Shown: positions 1 to 7,904 of the stretch, piece after piece
Layout of the letters: every line of letters starts with the position of its first letter
Position numbering within the stretch: position 1 is the first letter of the stretch
Source of the DNA: Bacteroidota bacterium
GTDB lineage: Bacteria > Bacteroidota > Bacteroidia > NS11-12g > UBA955
Assembly (NCBI GenBank): GCA_030682255.1
Contig: JAUXOK010000004.1
Coordinates: forward strand, 90,573-154,572
Direction of reading: 5' to 3'
Length of the DNA stretch: 64,000 bases
Position numbers and translations under genes: made by a program
The notes under the pieces: model-generated
Databases searched by the model: none
Told to the model about the DNA's origin: nothing
What the model saw: only the letters and a program-made list of their open reading frames with translations

Positions 1-626
1 GCAGTTCTTTCTCCAGTTAACAAATTGTGCTGTCTTTTCATATATTCAGCAATGTCTGTATTAAATTCGTCTCCTGCCACTCTGATAGATTGATCGCAAA
101 CAATACCCCCCAAAGCAATAACTGCTATCTCTGTTGTGCCGCCTCCAATATCAATCACCATATTTCCCATTGGCTCTGTTACATCTATACCAATACCTAC
201 AGCTGCTGCCATAGGCTCATGAATCATGTATACTTCTTTTCCTCCTGCTCTATCTGCACTATCTTTTACGGCTCTCTTTTCAACTTCCGTAATGCCAGAT
301 GGAATGCAAATTACCATTCTTAACTGTGGTGAAAATGCACTTCCTGATTTACTAATTTTTTTTATCATGCCTCTAATCATGTGTTCTGCTGCTTGAAAAT
401 CTGCAATAACACCGTCTTTTAGAGGTCTAATAGTTTTAATATTGTCATTTTCTTTGCCATACATTTGCATAGCATCATGGCCAATGGCAATTACCTTACC
501 TGTGCTTCGCTCTATTGCTATGATAGAAGGTTCATCAACCACCACTTGATCCTTATAAATTATGAGTGTATTTGCTGTTCCTAAATCTATTGCCAGCTCT
601 TGAGTGAAAAAATTAAACCATGCCAT
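1..626 (-). CDS. mreB: Rod shape-determining protein MreB (N-terminal part, truncated by window edge)
   Basis: Reading the minus strand from the ATG at 626 gives about 208 residues starting MAWFNFFTQELAIDLGTANT and running off the left edge. The phosphate-1 loop of the actin fold (DLGTANTLIY-like, near residue 14) and the later DIGGGTTEIAV segment identify the bacterial actin MreB, which forms membrane-associated filaments that position cell-wall synthesis and maintain rod shape. A weak -7-like element, TATTTTG, lies on the minus strand at 649-655. The gene diverges from the TetR gene. The C-terminal third lies outside the window, so neighbours such as mreC cannot be checked. Confidence 0.93.
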   Translation of the reverse strand, partial: MAWFNFFTQELAIDLGTANTLIIYKDQVVVDEPSIIAIERSTGKVIAIGHDAMQMYGKENDNIKTIRPLKDGVIADFQAAEHMIRGMIKKISKSGSAFSPQLRMVICIPSGITEVEKRAVKDSADRAGGKEVYMIHEPMAAAVGIGIDVTEPMGNMVIDIGGGTTEIAVIALGGIVCDQSIRVAGDEFNTDIAEYMKRQHNLLTGERT

Positions 627-734
627 TTGTAATACCTATATAGTCACGCAAAATAAAGCAAAAAAATCAGACTTTTTGAGATAATTTTTTTATTTTTTTT
701 TTACTCTTTAGATGAAATATTGACTTTTTGGTAT

Positions 735-742
735 TAAATTTG
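735..742 (+). promoter_or_regulatory. -7 promoter element TAAATTTG for the TetR gene
   Basis: A perfect match to the Bacteroidota -7 consensus TAnnTTTG. It falls after an upstream in-frame TTG (728) and 18 bases before the ATG at 761. Transcription would start near 748, so the ATG is the better start. No clear -33 element. Confidence 0.6.
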
Positions 743-760
743 CAGACTAAATTTTTTATA

Positions 761-1405
761 ATGGATATTGTACAAGAAAATAAAATAATCAAAAGAAAAC
801 CAGGAAGACCTTCCACAAATGATAGCAGAAGAAAAGAAATTTTAGAAAAATCAACTGAATGCTTTATAAAATATGGTTATAACAAAACCACATTAGATGA
901 AATAGGTGAAGCAATTGGCTTTAATAAAGCAGCTCTGTATTATTATTTCAAAAACAAAGAAGAACTGTTTATACAAGTTGTAAATGCACAATTACTCAAT
1001 GGTTTAACAGATTTAAAAAATAAAATTTACAAAATAGAATCGCCTGAAGAACAATTACTTCAATACTTTTGGAATAGAACTAAGGTTTTTACTAAAATCA
1101 TAAAACTAACAAATCTCTCTAACGAAAATATATTAAATTTATACAACACCTTCCAAACTATCTATGCTCCTTACAAAAAATCTGAAGTTGAATTTTTAAT
1201 TTCTATTGCTTCTAACTTTAGTGTTAAAAAAGATAAACAAAGTGTTGCAGAATTTATTGATCTTTGTTTTGAAATTGTCAATTCTATGTCTTTCAGTTCA
1301 ATTATGTTACAAAGTATTACCAACGATAACAAAATGCTTGAAGTATATAGCGAAAAGAAAGATACTGTTTTAAAACATTTAATGTTTTGTTATAAAAACT
1401 CATAA
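761..1405 (+). CDS. TetR/AcrR family transcriptional regulator
   Basis: A 214-residue protein. Residues about 20-70 form a TetR helix-turn-helix: a helix starting RRKEILEKSTECFIKYGY, then TTLDEIGEAIGFNKAALYYYF with the typical YYYFKNKEEL end. The remainder is a helical ligand-binding domain with no family-level match I recognise. TetR proteins usually repress nearby or divergent genes in response to a small molecule. The neighbours here (mreB, a glycosyltransferase) do not reveal the ligand. The ATG at 761 is preferred over the in-frame TTG at 728 because the -7 element lies between them. A strong terminator follows, so the gene is probably monocistronic. Confidence 0.9.
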   Translation: MDIVQENKIIKRKPGRPSTNDSRRKEILEKSTECFIKYGYNKTTLDEIGEAIGFNKAALYYYFKNKEELFIQVVNAQLLNGLTDLKNKIYKIESPEEQLLQYFWNRTKVFTKIIKLTNLSNENILNLYNTFQTIYAPYKKSEVEFLISIASNFSVKKDKQSVAEFIDLCFEIVNSMSFSSIMLQSITNDNKMLEVYSEKKDTVLKHLMFCYKNS

Positions 1406-1425
1406 GCAACAACTAATTAGTTATT

Positions 1426-1452
1426 AAAACCCCGATTTTTTCGGGGTTTTTT
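1426..1452 (+). terminator. Rho-independent terminator after the TetR gene
   Basis: A perfect inverted repeat AAAACCCCGA/TCGGGGTTTT with a five-T loop, followed by T residues, 20 bases after the TetR stop codon. Confidence 0.9.
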
Positions 1453-1471
1453 ATTAAAAAACAAACCAAAA

Positions 1472-3040
1472 TTGTTTAATCAAATTAAATATCACCATCT
1501 CATTATATTTTTGTTGTGGTTATTAATAACTTCAATCAATCTAAATAAAGCTTTTCATATTGATGACACTTTTCATATAGAAGTAGCTAAATGGATTGAA
1601 AATAACCCTCTAGAACCTATGAGTGGCAAAGTTAATTGGGGTAATAATCCAAATTACATATCTAGCTTCAATCAACCTCCATTATTCTTTTATATCATGG
1701 CTTTTTGGGGCCATTTTTGTGGATATTCCGAAGTTTCTTTACATTTACTATTGTCTATTTTTACACTAATCTCAATGATTTATTTTTATAAAATAATAGG
1801 ACATTATACAAGTAAAAATAGTCTTTTATACCTTTCATTATTTGCTTTATCTCCCACTCTAATAATTAACCAAAATATTATGACAGATATTCCACTTCTG
1901 TCTATGATGCTTGTGTTTTTTTATTTTATAATTTCAAACCCAACTAAAGTTTCTAATTTGATATATGCATCCATCTTTTTGGGAATAACTTTGCTTATTA
2001 AATACACCACATTACCACTATTTTTAGTTCTAATTTATGCGATTTTAAAAAAATATTCATGGAAAAATCTTTCCATCATTTTAATTCCTATAGGATTCTT
2101 GGTTTTATGGTCTCTCTTTAATTGGTTTGAGTATCAAAGCATTCATTTTTTTGACAGACCCAAAAACGAATTTTCTCTGATTAGAATTTTTGGACTTAGT
2201 TTTATCTTTATTTGTTGTTTGGGTTCATTATTTCCTTTTTTATTAACTTTTGTCGATAAAGGATTAAAAATCAAATTTTATGCTTGGATTTTTATCATTT
2301 CGATTATATCAATAGGATTTTTGACATATTTCAATCTTATTAATCAAATTCAATCTGATTATACCCTATATGGATTGTTTGCTGTTAATGGTATATTGAG
2401 TGTAATTGCAATAATTAAATTAATGAGGTATTTGATTAAAGATTATCTATTTCAGTTGCTTTTTATTGCCTTAATTAGCTTGTCTGTATTTATGATTATA
2501 TTGGCTCCATTTATGGCTAGTCGTCATTTTTTGCTTTTATTGCCATTTTTAATTCTACTTGCTATTCCTATTTTAGAAAAATCTTCTCCTTTAACTAAAA
2601 ATTTCATTCTTACAATTAGTGTTATTTTTGGAATAACTACAAGTATTTCAGATTGGATATTTGCAGATTTTTATAGAAATAAGGCGGCTGTTTTTGCTAA
2701 CAAATACCCAAATTCATATAGTATTGGACATTGGGGTTGGCAACATTATTCAAAAAGTGCTGGTATGCAAGTTTATGGCAGGGATTCTAGCAGATTAAAA
2801 TTGGGCGATATTTTAATTGGACCAGTTGATGTTGCCAAACAAGCCATTCATCCTTCATTAGTATTTGATACCATCGAACAATTTGTTGAACCCGCTCCTA
2901 TTTTGACGTTTATATCTGGCAAAAAACACGGTAGTATGTACAATGCTAGTTCAAAAAAAACCTCGTGGAATTTTAGTCATCAACCTATTGACACTATATT
3001 GGTTTATCGTGTTGTTAAGACTGATGTAAAACCTGATTAA
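1472..3040 (+). CDS. GT39-type (ArnT/PMT-like) integral membrane glycosyltransferase
   Basis: A 522-residue multi-spanning membrane protein starting at a TTG (no ATG is available nearby). The first extracytoplasmic loop carries FHIDDTFHIEVAKWI, the acidic Asp-Asp motif of GT-C fold enzymes that use polyprenyl-phosphate sugars. About ten hydrophobic segments follow, then a soluble C-terminal region of roughly 120 residues. It probably transfers a lipid-linked sugar to an envelope acceptor outside the membrane; donor and acceptor cannot be told. Its last 26 bases overlap the end of the convergent wecB. A second, divergent protein of the same class lies at 26578-28056. Confidence 0.7.
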   Translation: MFNQIKYHHLIIFLLWLLITSINLNKAFHIDDTFHIEVAKWIENNPLEPMSGKVNWGNNPNYISSFNQPPLFFYIMAFWGHFCGYSEVSLHLLLSIFTLISMIYFYKIIGHYTSKNSLLYLSLFALSPTLIINQNIMTDIPLLSMMLVFFYFIISNPTKVSNLIYASIFLGITLLIKYTTLPLFLVLIYAILKKYSWKNLSIILIPIGFLVLWSLFNWFEYQSIHFFDRPKNEFSLIRIFGLSFIFICCLGSLFPFLLTFVDKGLKIKFYAWIFIISIISIGFLTYFNLINQIQSDYTLYGLFAVNGILSVIAIIKLMRYLIKDYLFQLLFIALISLSVFMIILAPFMASRHFLLLLPFLILLAIPILEKSSPLTKNFILTISVIFGITTSISDWIFADFYRNKAAVFANKYPNSYSIGHWGWQHYSKSAGMQVYGRDSSRLKLGDILIGPVDVAKQAIHPSLVFDTIEQFVEPAPILTFISGKKHGSMYNASSKKTSWNFSHQPIDTILVYRVVKTDVKPD

Positions 3041-4118
3041 GAACTTCCAAAACACGCTCAGTGCTTTTACCATCCCAAAGAAAAGGAATAGTTCCCTTTT
3101 TATAAGTTCCATTTCTGATTTTATTAATTTCATGATTCACAGAATCAACATTATATTCAACTAATTGATTGGTTCCTAATTCAATTGTAACAGGTCTTTC
3201 AGTATTATTTCTAAGGGTTAGGCAAGGAATTTGTCTGTATGTCGTTTCTTCTTGAATACCACCACTGTCAGTAACAACAAAAGCACATTCTGCGGTCAAT
3301 TTCTGAAAAGAAAAATAATTCAATGGCTCGCAAAGAATCAAGTTTTTATTGCTAGATAATTTTTCATACAAACCAAAAGATTTGAGCTTTGCAATGGTTC
3401 TTGGATGTATTGGAAATACTATTTTATAATTATGAGAAATTGAATCAATAATGTCTATCAATGTTACAAGTCCTTCTAAAGAATCAACATTTGAAGGTCG
3501 ATGCATGGTCATCAAAACAAAATGCTTGCTTTTTAACTGATATTCTTCCAAAACATCACTTTTATTAACCTCTTCATCAAATTCCACAAGGCTATCAATC
3601 ATGGTATTACCTACTAAAAACACTTTATTTTTAGAAACTCCCTCATTTTCTAAGTTTTCTAAGCCACTTTTTTCAGTTACAAAATAAAAATCAGTAATTT
3701 TATCTGTCAAAATCCTGTTAATTTCTTCTGGCATTTCGTTGTCAAAACTTCTTAAGCCACTTTCTAAATGCGCAATTTTGATACCCAATTTATTAGCAGT
3801 AAGCGCAGCTGCAAATGTGCTATTTACATCTCCCACTACCATTATCAAATCGGGTTGGTATTCATTACAAACTTTTTCGAGTCCAAGCATCACTTGAGCC
3901 ATTTGTGAATTAGCAGTATCCTGACCTATATTGAGTAAATAATCTGGTTTTAGATCCAATTGTTCGAAGAAAATTTTACTCATTTTTTCATCAAAATGCT
4001 GACCTGTGTGTACAAATTTTATGTCTAGATTTGGGTAATTTTTTTGAGCAACTTTTTTGAATCTAGTTACTTTTATAAAATTGGGGCGAGTACCAATAAC
4101 GATAATAATTTTCTTCAA
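3015..4118 (-). CDS. wecB: UDP-N-acetylglucosamine 2-epimerase (non-hydrolysing)
   Basis: A 367-residue cytoplasmic enzyme interconverting UDP-GlcNAc and UDP-ManNAc, which supplies ManNAc-type sugars for surface polysaccharides. Family signatures are the N-terminal GTRPNFIKV, the GDVNSTFAAALTA and HLESGLRSFDNEMPEEINR segments holding the catalytic acids, MTMHRPSNVD with the conserved His, and VTDSGGIQEE binding the UDP phosphates. Length is normal. The start is a TTG, 25 bases downstream of a perfect -7 element. The 3' end overlaps the convergent membrane glycosyltransferase by 26 bases. No other polysaccharide genes adjoin it. Confidence 0.93.
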   Translation of the reverse strand: MKKIIIVIGTRPNFIKVTRFKKVAQKNYPNLDIKFVHTGQHFDEKMSKIFFEQLDLKPDYLLNIGQDTANSQMAQVMLGLEKVCNEYQPDLIMVVGDVNSTFAAALTANKLGIKIAHLESGLRSFDNEMPEEINRILTDKITDFYFVTEKSGLENLENEGVSKNKVFLVGNTMIDSLVEFDEEVNKSDVLEEYQLKSKHFVLMTMHRPSNVDSLEGLVTLIDIIDSISHNYKIVFPIHPRTIAKLKSFGLYEKLSSNKNLILCEPLNYFSFQKLTAECAFVVTDSGGIQEETTYRQIPCLTLRNNTERPVTIELGTNQLVEYNVDSVNHEINKIRNGTYKKGTIPFLWDGKSTERVLEVLNQVLHQS

Positions 4119-4143
4119 AACAATATTCTAAATTATAATTCAG

Positions 4144-4151
4144 CAAATTTA
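4144..4151 (-). promoter_or_regulatory. -7 promoter element TAAATTTG for wecB
   Basis: Read on the minus strand, a perfect TAnnTTTG match 25 bases upstream of the TTG start of wecB. It is back to back with the adk element at 4194-4201. Confidence 0.6.
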
Positions 4152-4193
4152 GTCAAAAACCTTATGAAATGATAATATATAGAAAATAGAGCT

Positions 4194-4201
4194 TACCTTT
4201 G
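4194..4201 (+). promoter_or_regulatory. -7 promoter element TACCTTTG for adk
   Basis: A perfect TAnnTTTG match ending 21 bases before the ATG of adk at 4223. It overlaps an upstream in-frame TTG (4199), which argues against that earlier start. Confidence 0.65.
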
Positions 4202-4222
4202 CCATACTTAATAAAAATCAAA

Positions 4223-4801
4223 ATGTTAAATATCGTTTTATTCGGTCCTCCAGGTGCAGGAAAAGGCACTCAATCTTCAAAATTAGTAGAAAAATTCAAT
4301 CTCGTTCACTTGTCAACAGGTGATATATTTAGATTTAATATAAAAAATGAAACTGAATTAGGTCGATTAGCAAAATCATACATTGATGCTGGAAACTTAG
4401 TGCCAGATGAAGTTACCATTAATATGCTTGAGAAAGAGGTGACACAATATTCGGATGCCAAAGGTTTTATATTTGACGGATTTCCAAGAACAGTTCCTCA
4501 AGCAGAGGCATTAGATATGTTTTTAAAATCAAAAAACACATCCATTCAATTGATGTTGGCATTGGTTGTTGAAGAAGAAGAATTAATAAAAAGATTATTA
4601 TTGAGAGGAAAAGACAGTGGCAGAGCGGATGACACAGATGAATCTATTATTAGAAATAGAATTCAAGTTTACAACGAACAAACCGCAGTAGCTGCAAAAT
4701 TTTATGAAGCCCAAGGAAAATATCATGCAATAAATGGTGTAGGTTCTGTTGATGAAATATTTGAAAGGCTATCATCCATCATTGTTGAAAAACAACAATA
4801 A
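4223..4801 (+). CDS. adk: Adenylate kinase
   Basis: A 192-residue enzyme balancing ATP + AMP with 2 ADP. The P-loop is at the very N-terminus (GPPGAGKGTQ, residues 7-16), followed by the AMP-binding THLSTGD-type segment (VHLSTGDIFR), FDGFPRT, and a short lid containing LLRGKDSGRADDTDE. The lid is the short form without a zinc ribbon, which gives a length below the approximately 215 residues of E. coli Adk. The ATG at 4223 is chosen because the promoter element overlaps the alternative TTG. obg follows after 12 bases, so the two are likely co-transcribed. Confidence 0.96.
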   Translation: MLNIVLFGPPGAGKGTQSSKLVEKFNLVHLSTGDIFRFNIKNETELGRLAKSYIDAGNLVPDEVTINMLEKEVTQYSDAKGFIFDGFPRTVPQAEALDMFLKSKNTSIQLMLALVVEEEELIKRLLLRGKDSGRADDTDESIIRNRIQVYNEQTAVAAKFYEAQGKYHAINGVGSVDEIFERLSSIIVEKQQ

Positions 4802-4813
4802 CCATTCAGAAAA

Positions 4814-5830
4814 ATGCAGGATTCAAATTTCATTGACTATGTCAAAATATTTATAAGAAGCGGAAAAGGCGGAAAAGGCAGTGCACACTTTCATAGGGCT
4901 AAAGGTTTACCAAAAGGTGGACCAGATGGTGGTGATGGTGGAAAAGGAGCTGACATTAAACTAAGAGGTAATGCCCAACTTTGGACATTAATTCATTTAA
5001 AATTCAGAAAGCATGTTCATGGCGAAGATGGACAGCCTGGTGCAGATGCTTTGTGTACAGGTTCTTCAGGTAAAGATGAAATAATAGACGTTCCACTTGG
5101 TACGGTAGCAAAAGACGCTGAAACAGGCGAAATTTTATTTGAAATTACCAAAGAGGGTGAACAAAAAATATTAATGAAAGGCGGTAGAGGTGGTTTGGGT
5201 AATAATCACTTTAAAACGTCTACTAATCAAGCTCCTACTTATGCCCAACCGGGTGAAGATTGCAAAGAAGGTTGGATAATTTTGGAACTCAAAGTGTTAG
5301 CCGATGTTGGTTTAGTGGGCTTTCCTAATGCTGGAAAATCTACTTTATTATCGGTGGTTTCTGCTGCAAAACCAGAAATAGCCAATTATCCTTTTACAAC
5401 ACTAGTGCCTAATTTAGGTATTGTTCAATACAGGGATTACCGCTCATTTATAATGGCAGACATTCCTGGTATCATTGAAGGCGCTCACGAAGGAAAAGGT
5501 TTAGGACACCGTTTTCTAAAACATATTGAACGAAATGCAGTTTTATTATTCTTAATTCCAGCAGACAGTGATGACATTGTAAAAGAATATGAAATTTTGT
5601 TAAATGAACTGAAGAAATTCAATCCTGAATTGATTAAGAAAGACAGACTAATCGCCATTACAAAATGCGATATGTTGGATACTGAAATGGTTGAATTAAT
5701 TAAGAAAGATTTAAAGAAAAAGAAAATGAGCCCTTTGTTTATTTCATCTGTAAGTGGATTAAACATCCAAAAACTGAAAGACGAACTTTGGGATAAGATT
5801 CATCAAATGAGTGAATCTAAACTTAAATAA
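4814..5830 (+). CDS. obg: Obg family GTPase (CgtA/ObgE)
   Basis: A 338-residue ribosome-associated GTPase. Residues 1-160 are the glycine-rich Obg domain ([38 protein letters not shown]). The G domain follows: G1 GFPNAGKST, switch I with [10 protein letters not shown]3 DIPGII, G4 TKCD and G5 ISSVSG. It acts in 50S subunit maturation and growth control. The extra C-terminal domain seen in some Obg proteins is absent. It lies 12 bases after adk. The stop codon is only 6 bases from the convergent T9SS gene, leaving no room for a separate terminator. Confidence 0.96.
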   Translation: MQDSNFIDYVKIFIRSGKGGKGSAHFHRAKGLPKGGPDGGDGGKGADIKLRGNAQLWTLIHLKFRKHVHGEDGQPGADALCTGSSGKDEIIDVPLGTVAKDAETGEILFEITKEGEQKILMKGGRGGLGNNHFKTSTNQAPTYAQPGEDCKEGWIILELKVLADVGLVGFPNAGKSTLLSVVSAAKPEIANYPFTTLVPNLGIVQYRDYRSFIMADIPGIIEGAHEGKGLGHRFLKHIERNAVLLFLIPADSDDIVKEYEILLNELKKFNPELIKKDRLIAITKCDMLDTEMVELIKKDLKKKKMSPLFISSVSGLNIQKLKDELWDKIHQMSESKLK

Positions 5831-5836
5831 ACTTAT

Positions 5837-6523
5837 TTAGTCCTTCAATAATTTAAAATGGTTGATGCTAACGCCATCATATACTCTTACTTGATAAACG
5901 CCAGTTTCTATATTTGAAATATCAACAGAATGATTGGCATCAGCTGTAGTAGTTAAAACAACTTGACCCAATGAATTTACTATCTCAATTTTAGAAATTG
6001 TTGATATATTTTGGCTCAATTGAAAGGTATTTTTAGCAGGATTAGGATACACATAATCGGTTCTGTATGTTCTGCTTTCAATATTAACAGCTCCCCATAT
6101 AGTTACATTAGTTGTTATCTCAGTTTTAATATTAGGCGTACTTTTGCGATAAAATTGTACTACCATTTGACCATTCCCTCTTTTACCATCAGGATAAAAA
6201 TGAAAAGCTAAATATCCATTAGTTGAATTAGTATCATTTGGCGCTAACTCAAACTCTCCATTAGAGACAGTTGCACCATGACATTGAATGATATCACAAA
6301 CTGCTGATGTCCATGCAGGATCGCCCAATGTATTAACTGTACGTGCCCACACTATTGTATCCAATTTATTTGATAAATTATAAATATAAGTAAAAGAATA
6401 AACATCACTGTTTGTTGACATATCAGCTTTGTTTAACAAGGTGTCTTTGAACGAAATTTGAGCATTTAACTGAAGAAATACTACATGAAGAAATAAAACA
6501 AGGATTATATTTTTAATATTCAT
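5837..6523 (-). CDS. Secreted protein with T9SS type A C-terminal sorting domain
   Basis: 228 residues: an N-terminal signal peptide (about residues 1-21, ending LQLNAQ), a beta-rich core of about 120 residues that I do not recognise, and a C-terminal domain of about 75 residues beginning YVYPNPAKNTFQLSQ and ending INHFKLLKD. The YPNPA motif with the EIVNSLGQVV strand is the hallmark of type A T9SS cargo, which is exported through the outer membrane and released or anchored. The start ATG lies just five bases after a -7 element, so the mRNA would be leaderless or nearly so. Confidence 0.85.
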   Translation of the reverse strand: MNIKNIILVLFLHVVFLQLNAQISFKDTLLNKADMSTNSDVYSFTYIYNLSNKLDTIVWARTVNTLGDPAWTSAVCDIIQCHGATVSNGEFELAPNDTNSTNGYLAFHFYPDGKRGNGQMVVQFYRKSTPNIKTEITTNVTIWGAVNIESRTYRTDYVYPNPAKNTFQLSQNISTISKIEIVNSLGQVVLTTTADANHSVDISNIETGVYQVRVYDGVSINHFKLLKD

Positions 6524-6528
6524 AACAG

Positions 6529-6536
6529 CAAATTTA
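6529..6536 (-). promoter_or_regulatory. -7 promoter element TAAATTTG, immediately upstream of the T9SS cargo start
   Basis: A perfect TAnnTTTG on the minus strand. Only five bases separate its G from the ATG at 6523, which predicts a leaderless transcript. Confidence 0.6.
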
Positions 6537-6552
6537 TGAAATAATTTTTATA

Positions 6553-7416
6553 TTATGTTAGTTTTATCTTAAAACTAATATCTAAACTTTTAACCGAATG
6601 AGTAAGCATTCCCAATGAAATGAAGTCAACACCGGTTTTAGCATAGTCTTCGATGTTTTCGATAGTAATACCTCCTGATGATTCGGTTTCACATTTTCCA
6701 TCCACTAATTCAACTGCTTTTTGGGTTAATTCAGGACTAAAATTATCAAACATGATTCTTTGGATTGGCAGCATGGTTAAAGCTTGTTTTACTTCTTCTA
6801 GATTACGTGTTTCTATTTCAATGCCAAGGTTCAAATTATTTTTTGTTAAATAATCTTTAGCCAATTGAATAGCTTTAATAATACCTCCTGCAACATCCAC
6901 ATGGTTATCTTTTAGCATAATCATATCATATAATCCAATTCTGTGATTATAGCCACCACCAACGGTAACTGCCCATTTTTCTAAAATTCTAAGGTTTGGA
7001 GTTGTTTTGCGTGTATCCAAAACTTTAGTATGATAATGATTGATTTTATTAGAAACCCGTTTTGTAATGGTAGCTATGCCACTAAGGCGCTGCATTATAT
7101 TTAACAATAAGCGTTCACTTCTTAACAAAGCTCTAGCATTTCCTTCCACTTCAAATCCAATATCCATTAGATTAACTGAGTCACCATCTGATTTAAAAAC
7201 ATTAATTATGCAATCAGGGTCGTTAATTTTAAGTATTTTAATGGCAATATTTAAACCAGCAACTACACCACTCTCTTTAAAAATCAAAACAGCTTTTGCT
7301 TTTCTATGCTCATCAATACTAGATAAAGAAGAATGGTCACCACTGCCAATATCTTCGATTAATGCATTTTGAATTATATTTAATACGTCTTTGTTTTCGC
7401 TTATATCAATTATCAT
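6553..7416 (-). CDS. nadC: Nicotinate-nucleotide pyrophosphorylase (carboxylating), quinolinate phosphoribosyltransferase
   Basis: A 287-residue cytoplasmic enzyme converting quinolinate and PRPP to nicotinate mononucleotide in de novo NAD synthesis. Family features are EDIGSGDHSS near the N-terminus, RLLLNIMQRLSGIAT, the VLDTRKTTPNLR substrate-binding loop, KDNH, EIETRNLEE, MFDNFSPE and the closing ESSGGITIENI and VDFISLGMLTHSVKSLD. The length is typical. nadA and nadB are not in the window. The gene sits 60 bases after the DUF4783 gene on the same strand and may share its transcript. Confidence 0.96.
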   Translation of the reverse strand: MIIDISENKDVLNIIQNALIEDIGSGDHSSLSSIDEHRKAKAVLIFKESGVVAGLNIAIKILKINDPDCIINVFKSDGDSVNLMDIGFEVEGNARALLRSERLLLNIMQRLSGIATITKRVSNKINHYHTKVLDTRKTTPNLRILEKWAVTVGGGYNHRIGLYDMIMLKDNHVDVAGGIIKAIQLAKDYLTKNNLNLGIEIETRNLEEVKQALTMLPIQRIMFDNFSPELTQKAVELVDGKCETESSGGITIENIEDYAKTGVDFISLGMLTHSVKSLDISFKIKLT

Positions 7417-7476
7417 TTTAAATCGGCAAGTTAATTTTTAATCATTAATTTGTCAAATAAACCTTTTGAAATAAAA

Positions 7477-7851
7477 TTATTGAATCTTTATTTCGTTGAT
7501 AACTAATGCAGAACCAACTTTTTGAGTGCCAATAATTGTAATTCTATAAGTGCCATTTTTGGTTACCAAACTGATGACAATCATTATATTTGATGAACCG
7601 GAAGTTTCATGAGCTATGGTTGCTTTTACTGGAATATTATTTTTAAAGAAGTTATCTAAAATTATTTTAGCTTGATCTCTTGTTTTAATACCAGAAGAGG
7701 CTGGAGTTGTTAACTCCACACTTGAATTAAAATAAGTTGACAACTCGTTGGTATTAGCATTTTGAATAGCAGAAGCAATATTTTTTCCATCACCTGCAAA
7801 TGCTATATGAGTAACTAAAGAAAATATCAATATGAGTATACTTTTAATCAT
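7477..7851 (-). CDS. DUF4783 family exported protein
   Basis: 124 residues with a clear signal peptide (about 1-19, ending AFAGDG). The rest is a small cystatin/NTF2-like alpha+beta domain: a helix containing IASAIQNANTNELSTYF, then SSVELTTP, a helix with AKIILDNFFKNN and strands such as NGTYRITIIGTQ. This pattern fits DUF4783, a Bacteroidota family of unknown function often found near nadC. It is probably periplasmic. It lies 53 bases after uvrB. No catalytic residues are evident. Confidence 0.75.
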   Translation of the reverse strand: MIKSILILIFSLVTHIAFAGDGKNIASAIQNANTNELSTYFNSSVELTTPASSGIKTRDQAKIILDNFFKNNIPVKATIAHETSGSSNIMIVISLVTKNGTYRITIIGTQKVGSALVINEIKIQ

Positions 7852-7904
7852 TATGAATATATACTATCACAAACTATGCCAAATCATTTATTAAAATTTT
7901 AATT

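Noticed and set aside
27..323. Open frame of 98 codons on the plus strand
   Set aside because: It is antisense to the mreB coding sequence, which has clear actin-family motifs on the minus strand.
2951..3133. Short minus-strand frame spanning the glycosyltransferase/wecB junction
   Set aside because: It is a shadow of two well-supported genes, with no promoter or recognisable protein features.
5837..6523. Functional assignment for the T9SS cargo core (for example adhesin or enzyme)
   Set aside because: Only the signal peptide and sorting domain are recognisable; the core gives no motif that would support a function.
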